DNA from: Alphaproteobacteria bacterium
GTDB lineage: Bacteria > Myxococcota_A > UBA796 > CAJQPC01
Assembly: GCA_020632795.1 (NCBI GenBank)
Contig: JACKEV010000008.1
Coordinates: forward strand, 682,001 to 746,000
Direction of reading: 5' to 3'
DNA length: 64,000 bases
Positions 40,405 to 49,485 of this stretch are shown piece by piece. The notes beneath the pieces were generated by a model. The model searched no databases, had not been told where the DNA came from, and saw only the letters and a list, made by a program, of their open reading frames with translations. A program made the translations under genes and the position numbers. The first letter of the stretch is position 1. Each line of letters begins with the position of its first letter.

Positions 40405-42009
40405 GTGGTTCTCTGGCTGCTCGGAGCGCTGGTGTCCTGTGACCGTAGCACGGTCGAGGACGACTCCGCGCCCGCCGCTGCGCCGGTCTGCGAGGCCCCC
40501 GAGGCCCGCGCCGAGGCGCCCTTCGATCTCGTCGACGGGGGTCCGGACTGGCGGGACCGGCAGCGCTACGCCCCCCTGGAGAGCGGCCGGGTGGCCGCCG
40601 GGGGCATCTCGGCAGCCGACCTGGACGGCGACGGGCGGGTGGACCTCGTGCTGCCGGCCGAGGGCGGGGTGCAGATCTTCATGGCGCAGCCCGACGGCAC
40701 CTTCATCGAGGAGACCGAGGGCCGGTTCGACGACCGCGCGTCGGTCAGCACGGCGGTGTCGCTGGTGGACGTCGACGGCGACGGCGACCTCGACCTCTTC
40801 CACTGCCAGATGGGCGGCCCCAGCGTGCTGCACCTCAACGACGGCGGCGGGGTGTTCGAGAAGTCCGAGGCCGAGTTTCCCGAAACCTTGCGGGCCTGCA
40901 TGGGCTCGAGCTGGGGCGACATGGACGGCGACGGGGACCTGGACCTGTTCCTGGCCTCCAGCATGCCCTGCGACGCCCCCACGGGCGCCACCGACCCCGC
41001 GGCCTGCGGCGCCGAGTACGTCGCCGCCACCCCCCACGCCCTGTTCGAGAACCTCGGCGACGGCACCTTCGCGGACGTCACCGAGCGGTTGGACGTCGAC
41101 GCCCTGCACCACGGGGCGATGCACATCGGCGCCTGGGTCGACCTGGACGACGACGGCGACCTGGACCTGGTGGTCGTCAACGACCGGATGAACCAGTACA
41201 GCTTCCTGTCGCCGAACCTGGCCTGGCGCAACGACGGCGCCGGGGGCTTCACCGACGTCGGCGCCGAGACCGGCCTGGACCTGCGCATCGAGGGCATGGG
41301 CCTGGGCCTGGGCGACCTCAACGGCGACGGGCTGCCCGACCTGCTGATCAGCGGCAGCGCGCGCCTGGCTCTGCTGGCCAGCGCGGCGGACGGGCGCTGG
41401 TACGACGAGGCCACCGCGCGCGGGCTCGTGCCGTCCTTCCCCCGGGTCGACGCCTGGGGTGCTGAGCTGGTGGACCTGGACAACGACGGCGACCTGGACG
41501 CGCCGGTGCTGTATGGCTGGACCCCCCCCGACGTGACCGAGACCAACCCCCTGGAGCAGCCCGACGCGCTCTGGATCCAGGGCGACGGCATGTTCACCGA
41601 CGCGGCGGAGGCCTGGGGCTTCGGGGGCGTGGGCGTGGGGCGGGGGCTGACCGCCGCCGACCTGAACGGGGACGGCTGGCTGGACCTGCTCGCGCGGGAC
41701 TACTACGGCCCCGCGCGGCTCTACCAGGCCCGCTGCGGGGCGGCCGCCTGGCTGACGGTGTCCCTGGACGGGCCCGCGCCCAACGTCGACGGCGTCGGCG
41801 CGAAGGTCACCGTCGAGGCGGGTGGGGCCACGCAGGTCCGCTGGATCGTGGCCGGGGGCACCGGCCTGTTCGGCTCGGCGCCGCCGCTGGCCCACTTCGG
41901 GCTGGGGGACGCGCGCTCGGTCGACCGCCTGACCGTGCGCTGGCCCGACGGGCAGGAGACCACCCTGGAGGACATCGCGGTCTCCCAGCGCGTCGAGGTC
42001 CGGCAGTGA
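40405..42009 (+). CDS. CRTAC1-family protein (FG-GAP + ASPIC/UnbV), copy 1
   Basis: This 534-residue lipoprotein starts at GTG 40405 after AAGGAGG. The signal 'WLLGALVSCDRS' is followed by FG-GAP-type repeats ('DLDGDGRVDLVLPAEGG', 'DMDGDGDLDLFLASS', 'DLNGDGLPDLLISG'). The C-terminal ASPIC/UnbV domain reads 'GVGAKVTVEAGG'...'FGLGDARSVDRLTVRWPDGQ'. It should be an extracellular calcium-bound propeller. Bacterial members have no settled function. The stop overlaps the start of a paralogue (GTGA). Confidence 0.87.
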   Translation: MVLWLLGALVSCDRSTVEDDSAPAAAPVCEAPEARAEAPFDLVDGGPDWRDRQRYAPLESGRVAAGGISAADLDGDGRVDLVLPAEGGVQIFMAQPDGTFIEETEGRFDDRASVSTAVSLVDVDGDGDLDLFHCQMGGPSVLHLNDGGGVFEKSEAEFPETLRACMGSSWGDMDGDGDLDLFLASSMPCDAPTGATDPAACGAEYVAATPHALFENLGDGTFADVTERLDVDALHHGAMHIGAWVDLDDDGDLDLVVVNDRMNQYSFLSPNLAWRNDGAGGFTDVGAETGLDLRIEGMGLGLGDLNGDGLPDLLISGSARLALLASAADGRWYDEATARGLVPSFPRVDAWGAELVDLDNDGDLDAPVLYGWTPPDVTETNPLEQPDALWIQGDGMFTDAAEAWGFGGVGVGRGLTAADLNGDGWLDLLARDYYGPARLYQARCGAAAWLTVSLDGPAPNVDGVGAKVTVEAGGATQVRWIVAGGTGLFGSAPPLAHFGLGDARSVDRLTVRWPDGQETTLEDIAVSQRVEVRQ

Positions 42010-43622
42010 TCCTCGCGCTGGCCCTGCTGGGCTGCGCCGAGCCGTCGGTCGACAGCGCGACCCCCGCGGCGAGCGCCTGCGCGGACCCGTCGCTGCGGGC
42101 CGAGCGGGCCTTCGACCTGCTGGACGGTGGCGCCGACTGGCAGGCCACCCAGGTGTATGCGGACATGGAGAGCGCGGAGGTCTCCGGCTCGGGGGTGGCC
42201 GTGGAGGACGTGGACGGCGACGGCCACCCGGACATCCTGCTCCCCGACAAGAACGGGGGGCGGCTGTACATGGGGCAGGGGGACCGGACCTGGACCGACG
42301 AGACCGAGGCCCGCTGGCGCATCCCCGAGGGCAGCAACAACGTGACGGTCAGCTTCGCGGACGTGGACGGCGACGGGGACCCCGACGCGCTGTCCCTGGG
42401 GGGCGGCGAGACGATGCGCCTGCTCCTCAACGACGGCGGCGGCGTGTTCACCGACGCCACGGAGGGCGCGGGCTTCAGCCCGCAGGTGCGCCTCTCCGTG
42501 GCGGCGTCCTGGGGGGACATCGACGGCGACGGCGACCTGGACCTGGCGGTCGCCAGCCAGCCGTTCTGCCCCCACGAGCCCGACGAGGCCATCGACGACC
42601 CCGCCGTCTGCGGCATCGACGTGTTCCGGGACCCGCCCGGCGTGCTCTATGAGAACCTGGGCGACGGCACCTTCGCGGACATCAGCGATCGGCTGGGCCG
42701 CCGGCTCGTGCTGCTGGGCTTCGGTCACGGGGTGATGCTCCAGGATCTCGATGACGACGGGGACACGGACGTCTACCTGGTGAACGACCGCCTCACCCAG
42801 GTGTCCTTCGCGTCCCCCAACCTGGTCTGGTTCAACGACGGCGCCGGGGGGTTCTCGGACGTGGGGCCGATCACCGGGCTGGGCATCGCCATCGAGGGCA
42901 TGGGCCTGGGCATCGCGGACCTGAACGACGACGGGCGGCCCGACCTGCTCGTCAGCGGGAACCAGCGGCTGGCGCTGCTCGTCAGCGCGTCGGGCGACCG
43001 CTGGATCGACGAGGCCACCGCCCGCCGCATCTCCCCGATCGGCGACGCCACCCGGGGCGCGGCCTGGGGCAACGACCTCGCCGACCTGGACAACGACGGG
43101 GATATGGACGCCCCGGTGCTGTTCGGGTGGACCCCGCCCACCGAGTTCGAGGGCAACCCCCTCGCCCAGCCCGATGCGCTCTATGTGCAGGACGCCGACG
43201 GGCGCTTCGCCCAGGAGGCCGAGGCCTGGGGGGTGGCGGACACCGGCGTGGGGCGCGGCCTCGTGGTGGTGGATCTGGACGGCGACGGCTGGCTGGACCT
43301 CGTCAAGCGGCCCCTCTACGCCCCCGCCCAGCTCTACGGGGCCCGCTGCGGCGAGGGCCACTGGCTCTCGGTCGGGCTGGAGGGGGAGCCCCCCAACACC
43401 GCCGGGATCGGCGCGGTCGTCGAGCTGGAGGCGGGCGGTCGGCTGCAGCGCCGCTGGATGACCGCCGGGGCGCGCGGTCTGTTCGCCTCCCGGCCGCCGG
43501 TGGTTCACTTCGGTCTGGGGGAGGCCCCTGTGGTCGAGCGCTTGACGGTGACCTGGCCCGATGGCACGCAGACCACGCTGGAGGAGGTCGAGGCCGACGC
43601 GCAGGTCGTGGTCTACAGGTAG
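42006..43622 (+). CDS. CRTAC1-family protein (FG-GAP + ASPIC/UnbV), copy 2
   Basis: This 538-residue tandem paralogue of the preceding gene starts at GTG 42006 inside its stop. It has the same order: lipobox 'LALALLGCAEPS', 'FDLLDGGADWQATQVYADME', propeller repeats ('DVDGDGHPDILLPDKNG', 'DLDDDGDTDVYLVND') and ASPIC/UnbV ('GIGAVVELEAGG', 'FGLGEAPVVERLTVTWPDG'). Translational coupling suggests the two act together, perhaps as partners on the cell surface. It converges with the cardiolipin synthase gene, overlapping by 10 bases. Confidence 0.87.
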   Translation: MILALALLGCAEPSVDSATPAASACADPSLRAERAFDLLDGGADWQATQVYADMESAEVSGSGVAVEDVDGDGHPDILLPDKNGGRLYMGQGDRTWTDETEARWRIPEGSNNVTVSFADVDGDGDPDALSLGGGETMRLLLNDGGGVFTDATEGAGFSPQVRLSVAASWGDIDGDGDLDLAVASQPFCPHEPDEAIDDPAVCGIDVFRDPPGVLYENLGDGTFADISDRLGRRLVLLGFGHGVMLQDLDDDGDTDVYLVNDRLTQVSFASPNLVWFNDGAGGFSDVGPITGLGIAIEGMGLGIADLNDDGRPDLLVSGNQRLALLVSASGDRWIDEATARRISPIGDATRGAAWGNDLADLDNDGDMDAPVLFGWTPPTEFEGNPLAQPDALYVQDADGRFAQEAEAWGVADTGVGRGLVVVDLDGDGWLDLVKRPLYAPAQLYGARCGEGHWLSVGLEGEPPNTAGIGAVVELEAGGRLQRRWMTAGARGLFASRPPVVHFGLGEAPVVERLTVTWPDGTQTTLEEVEADAQVVVYR

Positions 43623-45052
43623 GGCTTGCCCAGCCGGAACAGGCCGTCCCGGACCTGCTTCCACGCCGGCCGGGCGCGCACCTCCTCGATGGTGACGGGG
43701 CGGCTGCGGGCGAGGCGCTCCTCCCAGGCGTGGGTGAGGGCGCGGGCCAGCGGGGCGCCGTGTACCTCCACCAGCACCTCGAAGTTCAGGCGCATGCTGC
43801 GGGCGTCCCAGTTGGGGCTGCCGATGCAGCACCAGTCGTCGTCGACGATCATGAACTTGCTGTGGTCGAAGGGCCGCGCCGAGAGGTGGACGCCGATCCC
43901 GTGGCGCAGCACGGCCGCCAGGTCCGCGAACATCGCCCAGTTGACGTAGGGCAGGTTGGAGTGCTCCGGCACGATGACGTCGACCTTCACCCCCCGCCGC
44001 GCGCAGGCCCCCAGCGCCTCGATCAGCGCGGTGTCCGGCAGGAAGTAGGCGGTGGCGATGCGCACGCGGCGCCGGGCGCAGACCAGCCCGCCCAGCAGCG
44101 CCAGCTTGGCCCGGTCCATGTCCTCGTCCGGGCCGTCGGGGATGGCCCGCGCGGCGAGGGGGCCGTCGCCGCGCAGGGGCGGGAACCAGCGCTCCCCGGT
44201 GAGCTGCTCCCCGGTGGTGAAGGCCCAGTCGATCGCGAAGATCTCCTGGAGCTGGCCGACCACGGGGCCCTCCAGCTTGAAGTGGAGGTCCTGGTTGCCC
44301 GCGGGCCCGGCCTCGGCCCGGACGAAGGAGGCCCGGAGGTTCATGCCCCCGGTGAAGCCCGTCGCGCCGTCAACGACCATGATCTTGCGGTGGTTGCGCA
44401 GGTTGAGGACCGCCATGCGGCTCGGCCGCCAGTCCCAGATGAACCGCGCCGTGGGCACCCCGCGGGCCCGCAGGTCCCGGTCGATGGTGGGCAGGGAGTA
44501 CAGCGCCCCCACGCCGTCGATGAGCACGCGCACGTCGACGCCCCGGGCGTGGGCAGCGGCCAGGGCGTCCACGAAGCGCGCGCCCCAGGGGTCCCGCTCG
44601 AAGATGTAGGTGCACAGCGACACCGTGCGCTCGGCGCGCTCGATGGCGGCGAGCATCGCGGGGAAGGTCTCGTCCCCCGACTCCAGCGGGAACACCCGGT
44701 TGCCGCCGGTGAGGCATCGGTCGGCCACCGTGTCCAGGAAGCGGCCCAGCTCGGCGCGCTCGGGGGGCAGGGCGGCGGACACGCTGGCGTCCGGGGCGTG
44801 GATCTGGGCGAGGCGGGCGGGCGCGAGCAGGCGCGCGGCCTTCCGGTTGAGGCGGTTGACCCCCATCATCAGGTAGAGCAGCGAGCCCATCACCGGCGAG
44901 AGCCACACCAGCCCCACCCACAGCACCGCCGCCCGGGAGGACCGTCGGGCCGTCACCGCGTGTGCGCTGGTGCCGATGGCCAGCACGACGTGGAAGACCG
45001 AGACCACCGCGGTCCACCAGGCCTGGGCGCTGTCCGGGATCAGCTCCAGCAA
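43613..45052 (-). CDS. Phospholipase D-family cardiolipin synthase
   Basis: This 479-residue enzyme condenses two phosphatidylglycerols into cardiolipin. Two N-terminal membrane helices ('AVVSVFHVVLAIGTSAHAV', 'VLWVGLVWLSPVMGSLLYLM') are followed by two complete HKD motifs, 'NHRKIMVVDG' (His221) and 'HSKFMIVDDD' (His397). Each is followed by the G-G-x-N or G-S-x-N element. Length matches ClsA-type enzymes. It is a stand-alone gene with a divergent nuclease-family neighbour. Confidence 0.9.
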   Translation of the reverse strand: MLELIPDSAQAWWTAVVSVFHVVLAIGTSAHAVTARRSSRAAVLWVGLVWLSPVMGSLLYLMMGVNRLNRKAARLLAPARLAQIHAPDASVSAALPPERAELGRFLDTVADRCLTGGNRVFPLESGDETFPAMLAAIERAERTVSLCTYIFERDPWGARFVDALAAAHARGVDVRVLIDGVGALYSLPTIDRDLRARGVPTARFIWDWRPSRMAVLNLRNHRKIMVVDGATGFTGGMNLRASFVRAEAGPAGNQDLHFKLEGPVVGQLQEIFAIDWAFTTGEQLTGERWFPPLRGDGPLAARAIPDGPDEDMDRAKLALLGGLVCARRRVRIATAYFLPDTALIEALGACARRGVKVDVIVPEHSNLPYVNWAMFADLAAVLRHGIGVHLSARPFDHSKFMIVDDDWCCIGSPNWDARSMRLNFEVLVEVHGAPLARALTHAWEERLARSRPVTIEEVRARPAWKQVRDGLFRLGKPYL

Positions 45053-45162
45053 GCGGGTCCCCCCTTACCGGAGGCGCGCGCGTGTTTACTGGAGAACATG
45101 GGTGGCACGGAGAAGCCTCAACCCGTCACGATCCTTCTTACCCCGAACGCGCGGGAGGCGCG

Positions 45163-46083
45163 GTGCCCGAGCTGAGCCTGATGACCTGGAACGTGCGCTA
45201 CTTCGGCCACGGCACCCGGGGCGTGCGCGCCACCGACGGCCAGGTGCGCAAGGTGGCCGCCGCCATCGCGGGCCTGGGGGCGCCGCCGGACGTCATCGCC
45301 CTCCAGGAGGTCGAGCAGACCTCCATCCGGGGCGGGCTGGGCGCGGCCCCGCAGCTCCAGCGCTTCATGGACGCCCTGCACCTCGCCCTGGACGCGCGGG
45401 GCCTGGATCGGCGCTACCAGGACCTCTACTTCCCCGCGCACCGCTACCAGCTCGCGGCGGGCCCGGCCTTCTACACCACCGGGCTGGCCGTCCTGGTCGC
45501 CGAGGGCGTGGACGTCGAGGACCACAACGCCGACGAGCCCCACGACATCACCCACGTCCGGGTGCCGGCGCTGGGCCGCTTCAAGCAGCGCCGCGTCGCG
45601 GCCCACGTGCGCGTGCGGCCGCAGGGCGCGCCCCGGGCCCTGGACCTGTTCAACACCCACCTCTCCCTGCCGGCCTTCTTCGAGGGCGGCTTCCACCTGC
45701 ACGCCATCCCCCGCCGCATGGGGCACGGCAGCAACCAGCTCCGCGAGGTCGAGGCGCTGCTTCGGCTGGTGGCCGAGCGCGCCGACGGCGACCACGCCGT
45801 CATCCTGGGGGACTTCAACAGCCGCCCGGCCTCGCCGGTGTACGAGGCCCTCCGCCGGGCGGGCTTCGTCGACGCCTACGCCCACCACCACGGGCTGGAC
45901 GCCGACACCCTGGAGCAGACCGGCACCGCGCGCTTCGCCCACCTGCGCATGCACATCGACCACCTCTTCAGCACGCAGGCGGTGCGCTGGCTGGACGTGG
46001 CGGCCCACGCGATCGACGGCGACAACCCCTTCGCCGGCCTGTCCGACCACGCGCCCAAGCTGGGGCGGCTCTCCCTGCGTTGA
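45163..46083 (+). CDS. Endonuclease/exonuclease/phosphatase-family protein
   Basis: This 306-residue protein starts at GTG 45163 behind GGGAGG. The fold is clear: 'SLMTWNVRYFG', 'VIALQEVEQ' (metal-binding Glu), 'LFNTHLSLP', 'AVILGDFNSRP' (catalytic Asp/Asn) and a final 'LSDHAPKLG' (catalytic His). Members cut DNA, RNA, phosphoinositides or sphingomyelin. With no signal peptide and no specific partner, the substrate is open. Confidence 0.88.
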   Translation: MPELSLMTWNVRYFGHGTRGVRATDGQVRKVAAAIAGLGAPPDVIALQEVEQTSIRGGLGAAPQLQRFMDALHLALDARGLDRRYQDLYFPAHRYQLAAGPAFYTTGLAVLVAEGVDVEDHNADEPHDITHVRVPALGRFKQRRVAAHVRVRPQGAPRALDLFNTHLSLPAFFEGGFHLHAIPRRMGHGSNQLREVEALLRLVAERADGDHAVILGDFNSRPASPVYEALRRAGFVDAYAHHHGLDADTLEQTGTARFAHLRMHIDHLFSTQAVRWLDVAAHAIDGDNPFAGLSDHAPKLGRLSLR

Positions 46084-46116
46084 CGCCCGCAGGGGAGTAG
46101 CGATACGGTGCGGGGC

Positions 46117-46320
46117 ATGGGCCTGCTCACACCACCTCCGTCCACCCGTCCGCTGCTCATCGCCGGGCTCACCGGCCTGATGGCGCTCGCCACGCCAGCC
46201 TGCTCCGACAAGGATGGCAGCACCGACGACTCCCAGCAGACCGACGACACCGAGGTGGCCCCCACCTGCGGTCCCTGCTGCCACGGCGGCTGCGACGACA
46301 CCGGCGACACCGGCGGATGA
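46117..46320 (+). CDS. Small Cys-rich lipoprotein coupled to a JmjC-like enzyme
   Basis: This peptide of about 67 residues has a lipoprotein-type signal ('LLIAGLTGLMALATPACSDK'), an Asp/Thr/Ser linker and the end 'VAPTCGPCCHGGCDDTGDTG' then G. That gives four cysteines in ten residues plus a His. ATG 46108 is an upstream alternative. The stop overlaps the start of the cupin/JmjC gene (ATGA), so the two are translated together and the small protein may be the enzyme's substrate. That is inference; the C-C-H-G-G-C core could also bind a metal. Confidence 0.6.
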   Translation: MGLLTPPPSTRPLLIAGLTGLMALATPACSDKDGSTDDSQQTDDTEVAPTCGPCCHGGCDDTGDTGG

Positions 46321-47312
46321 CCCCTCCGGGCGCTGCCCTGGCCGCGGACTGGCAGCTCTGGCTCATCGAGAACCTGCTCAACGGCGCGCCCCGGGAGGCG
46401 GTCGTCGAGGCGCTGGTGGGCGCGGGGCTGGCGCCGACTCTGGCCGCCGAGCAGGTCGAGGCGGTGACGGGCAGCGACGCCTTCGGACGCCTGGCGGGCG
46501 CGATGGATCAGGCCCACTGGATGGCGTCCTCGCTCCGGCTGCGGCGCCGCCTGGCCGGGCCCCCGACGCTGCCCCGGGTGGAGGCGGTCTCCACCGAGAC
46601 CCTCCGGGACGACTTCCACGCTCGAAACCGCCCGCTGGTGCTCACCCGGCTCGACCCCCGGCCCGCCGCGTTGGACCGGTGGGGCTTCGACGCCCTGGCC
46701 GCGCGCATCGGGGACGTGCCCGTCGCGGTGAACACCCGCCGCCAGGACGCGCGCTCGCCAGCGCACATCGAGCAGCACGCCGAGGAGGTGTCCTTCGGCG
46801 CCTTCCTGGAGCGGGCGCGGACGACCCCGGGGGACGACGCCTACCTGGTCTCGAAGAACGGCCTGCTCGCCAATCCGGCCTTCGCGGCGCTGTTCGAGGA
46901 CCTCCAGCCCCTGCCCGCGTTCCTGGACCCCGGCGTGTTCCCCAAGGGGGTCTCCCTGTGGATCGGGCCGGCGGGCACGGTCACGCCGCTGCACTTCGAC
47001 ACCCACGACGTGCTGCTGGTGCAGGTGGTCGGGCGCAAGCGCCTGCGGCTGCTGCCCCCTGACCACCCCGGCCTCTACGCGCACATGGACGGCTACCACT
47101 GCCGCTACGACGTCGAGCACCCCGAGCTGGAGGCCCGCGCCGGGGTCTCGGCGGCCGACGCCCTGGACGTAGTGCTCTCCCCGGGGGAGGCGCTGTTCCT
47201 GCCGGTGGGCTGGTGGCATGACGTGCGCGCCCTCGACCCCAGCGTCACGCTCACCTTCCTGAACTTCCGGTGGTTCAACCACTTCCACGACCACCGGCCC
47301 CGGAGCCGCTGA
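46317..47312 (+). CDS. Cupin-8/JmjC-like 2-oxoglutarate oxygenase
   Basis: This 331-residue protein is of the cupin_8/JmjC hydroxylase type. A helical N-terminus ('WQLWLIENLLNGAPREAVVE') is followed by the double-stranded beta-helix with the iron-binding H-x-D ('VTPLHFDTHDVLLVQVVGRK') and the distal His in 'FLPVGWWHDVRALD'. 'VSLWIGPAGT' is typical of the family. Such enzymes hydroxylate protein side chains using 2-oxoglutarate. The overlapping small Cys-rich lipoprotein gene is the obvious candidate target, though this is unproven. The GT2 gene follows after one base. Confidence 0.85.
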   Translation: MTPPGAALAADWQLWLIENLLNGAPREAVVEALVGAGLAPTLAAEQVEAVTGSDAFGRLAGAMDQAHWMASSLRLRRRLAGPPTLPRVEAVSTETLRDDFHARNRPLVLTRLDPRPAALDRWGFDALAARIGDVPVAVNTRRQDARSPAHIEQHAEEVSFGAFLERARTTPGDDAYLVSKNGLLANPAFAALFEDLQPLPAFLDPGVFPKGVSLWIGPAGTVTPLHFDTHDVLLVQVVGRKRLRLLPPDHPGLYAHMDGYHCRYDVEHPELEARAGVSAADALDVVLSPGEALFLPVGWWHDVRALDPSVTLTFLNFRWFNHFHDHRPRSR

Positions 47313-47313
47313 G

Positions 47314-48021
47314 GTGGACGGCGACGGCGCCCTGGTCATCCTGCCCACGTACAACGAGCGGGAGAACCTCCCGGTGGTGGTGCCGCAGGTGCTCGGTGTG
47401 CTGCCCCGGGCCCACGTCCTGGTGGTCGACGACCTCAGCCCCGACGGCACCGGGGACCTCGCGGACGCCCTCGCGGCCGGGGAGCCCCGGGTGCATGTCC
47501 TGCACCGCGCGGGGCTCCGGGGGTTGGGCCCCGCCTACCTCGCCGGCTTCCGGTGGGCGCTGGCGCGGGACTACCGCTGCGTGTTCGAGATGGACGCCGA
47601 CCTCTCCCACCCCCCCCGCTACCTGCCGGACCTCCTGCGGGCCCTGGAGGGCGCGGACCTGGTGCTGGGGTGCCGATACATGCCGGGCGGGGGCATCCAG
47701 GGCTGGGGCCCCCACCGCCTGCTGCTGAGCCGGGCGGGCAACCGCTACGCCCGCGCGGTGCTGGGCCTGCCCTACCGGGACCTCACCGGCGGCTTCAAGT
47801 GCTTCCGCCGGGCGGTGCTGGAGGCGCTGGACCTGGAGGCGGTGCGCAGCCGGGGCTACGGCTTCCAGATCGAGCTGACCTGGCGGGCCCACCGGGCCGG
47901 CTTCCGCGTGGCGGAGGTCCCCATCGTCTTCCCGGACCGCGAGCGCGGGGTCTCCAAGATGAGCGCCGCGATCCTGCACGAGGCGACGCTGGAGGTGCTG
48001 CGGCTCCGGCTTGGCGGTTGA
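47314..48021 (+). CDS. Dolichol-phosphate-mannose-synthase-like GT2
   Basis: This 235-residue protein starts at GTG 47314, one base after the oxygenase stop. GT2 signatures are 'VILPTYNERENLPVVVPQVL', 'VLVVDDLSPDGTGD' and 'EMDADLSHPP' (D-x-D). 'GSRY'-type 'VLGCRYMPGGGI' and 'FPDRERGVSKMS' are specific to polyprenol-phosphate mannose/glucose synthases. It supplies lipid-linked sugar for GT-C enzymes such as those at 30051 and 36702. It has no C-terminal membrane domain, so it is the short form. Confidence 0.9.
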   Translation: MDGDGALVILPTYNERENLPVVVPQVLGVLPRAHVLVVDDLSPDGTGDLADALAAGEPRVHVLHRAGLRGLGPAYLAGFRWALARDYRCVFEMDADLSHPPRYLPDLLRALEGADLVLGCRYMPGGGIQGWGPHRLLLSRAGNRYARAVLGLPYRDLTGGFKCFRRAVLEALDLEAVRSRGYGFQIELTWRAHRAGFRVAEVPIVFPDRERGVSKMSAAILHEATLEVLRLRLGG

Positions 48022-48049
48022 GTCTTCCGAAAGCCCGTGTTCATCGGCA

Positions 48050-48934
48050 TCACGGAAGTGCGTTCGGCGCCACCGCCAGCGCGCCGCCCTTGCGTCCGAT
48101 CCAGAGCCTGCCCGGGGTGCTGCCCAGCGCCCAGGGCCGGGCGAACCTCAAGGGGAGCGGCCGGGGCCAGCCGCCGTCGGTCGAGCGCCACAGGCGGCCC
48201 GCCTCCAGCGCCCAGAGGGTCCCGCCGGGGTCGGCGTGCAGCGCGTAGGGCTCACCACCCCGGGTCTGCCACGCCGCGCCGTCCCAGCGGTGCAGGCCCC
48301 CGGCGGCGGCCACCCAGAGCGCGCCGTGGGCGAAGGCGAGGTGCCGCACCGGGCGGCCTCGGCCGTCGCGCTCGAAGCGCCGGACCTCGGCGCCGTCCAC
48401 CTGCCACAGGGCGCCGTCCAGGGTGCCGGCGAAGACCGCGCCCCCCCAGCCGGCGGCGAAGCAGAGGCACTCCGGGGGCCCTTCGCCGCCCTCCAGGTGG
48501 GTGCGCCAGCCCTGGAGCAGGCGGTCCGGGGTGGCGAACAGGGCCCGGAGGTCGTCGTAGCCGCCCGCGCCGTCCCGGGGGCGCCCGCGGCCGGCGGCCT
48601 CGCCGTGGAAGGGCCAGGTGTAGAACGAGGTCTGGGTGCCGACGTGCAGGGTGCCGTCGAAGACCGCCATCGCCTCGACCCGGCGGCTCTCCCGGCGCGC
48701 GCCCTGGGGGAAGGGGAAGGGGGTGAGCTGCCCCTCTCGCCACAGGGTCAGGCCGTAGTCGCTGCCCAGGGCCAGCCCGCCGTCGGGCAGGGGCAGCAGG
48801 CAGCGCACGGTGGCGTGGTCAGGCAGCCCCAACGCGGCGCTGTCGAGGCGGTCCTGGACCGCAGGGGGGTCGTCGCCGGAGGAGGGGGGCGGCGTTGGCC
48901 GCCCGAGGAGCCGACCGAGCAGGCGGCGGCTCAC
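48050..48934 (-). CDS. Beta-propeller-like hypothetical protein
   Basis: This 294-residue protein has about six short repeats of the kind 'GALWVAAAGGLHRWDG', 'GTLWALEAGRLWRSTDGG' and 'GGLALGSDYGLTLWREGQ', resembling two-component-sensor-type or sortilin-like propeller blades. There is no signal peptide, only an Arg-rich N-terminus. The start overlaps the stop of the upstream lipoprotein (ATGA), so they form a two-gene operon. Function unknown. Confidence 0.65.
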   Translation of the reverse strand: MSRRLLGRLLGRPTPPPSSGDDPPAVQDRLDSAALGLPDHATVRCLLPLPDGGLALGSDYGLTLWREGQLTPFPFPQGARRESRRVEAMAVFDGTLHVGTQTSFYTWPFHGEAAGRGRPRDGAGGYDDLRALFATPDRLLQGWRTHLEGGEGPPECLCFAAGWGGAVFAGTLDGALWQVDGAEVRRFERDGRGRPVRHLAFAHGALWVAAAGGLHRWDGAAWQTRGGEPYALHADPGGTLWALEAGRLWRSTDGGWPRPLPLRFARPWALGSTPGRLWIGRKGGALAVAPNALP

Positions 48935-49389
48935 TCCGCCGCGGTGTCGCCGGTGTCGTCGCCGGTGTAGCCCTCGGGACGCGCGATCATGGGGATCGTG
49001 AACTCGATGTACTCGACGTCGTTGGTCCGGACCCGCAGCGTGCCCTCGCGCGGCTCGTCCTGGGCCAGGGAGGCCGTGATCGTGACCGGCAGGGCGGTGC
49101 CGGGGGCGATGACGAGGTCCTCGGTCTCCCCGACGTAGAAGGTGCCCTCGGCGGAGGAGATCACGCGCACCTCGTAGACGGTGAGGTTGACCTCACCCAC
49201 CGAGCTGAAGGTGATGTCCTGGGAGTAGGTGTTGCCGACCGTCAGGTCCTCGAAGATAAGCTCCGCGGGGGAGTATTCCAGGGCACCGCCGCCCTCGACC
49301 TCGCTGTTGTCGCCGGTGTTGTTCTGGAAGCTGGTCTCGGGCGAGCAGCCCATCGCCAGCAGGAGCAGGGTGGGGATCCAGGCGCGCAT
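48931..49389 (-). CDS. Lipoprotein with Ig-like choice-of-anchor domain
   Basis: This 152-residue protein has the signal 'IPTLLLLAMGCSPE'. A single Ig-like domain follows: 'YSPAELIFEDLTVGNTYSQD', 'TFYVGETEDLVIAPGTALPV' and 'GTLRVRTNDVEYIEFTIPM'. This is the pattern of choice-of-anchor/DUF1573-type modules that often sit before a propeller or anchor. It ends 'GDDTGDTAAE'. It is translated together with the propeller-like protein downstream and may tether it outside the cell. Confidence 0.75.
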   Translation of the reverse strand: MRAWIPTLLLLAMGCSPETSFQNNTGDNSEVEGGGALEYSPAELIFEDLTVGNTYSQDITFSSVGEVNLTVYEVRVISSAEGTFYVGETEDLVIAPGTALPVTITASLAQDEPREGTLRVRTNDVEYIEFTIPMIARPEGYTGDDTGDTAAE

Positions 49390-49485
49390 GGGGTCTCCTC
49401 AAGCGTGAACAATGTACCGCCGCGGGGTAGGGGAGGGAAGCGCGAGGAGTCGGGAATTCGTGAGGACGAGGCCGTCCCGGCGCGG

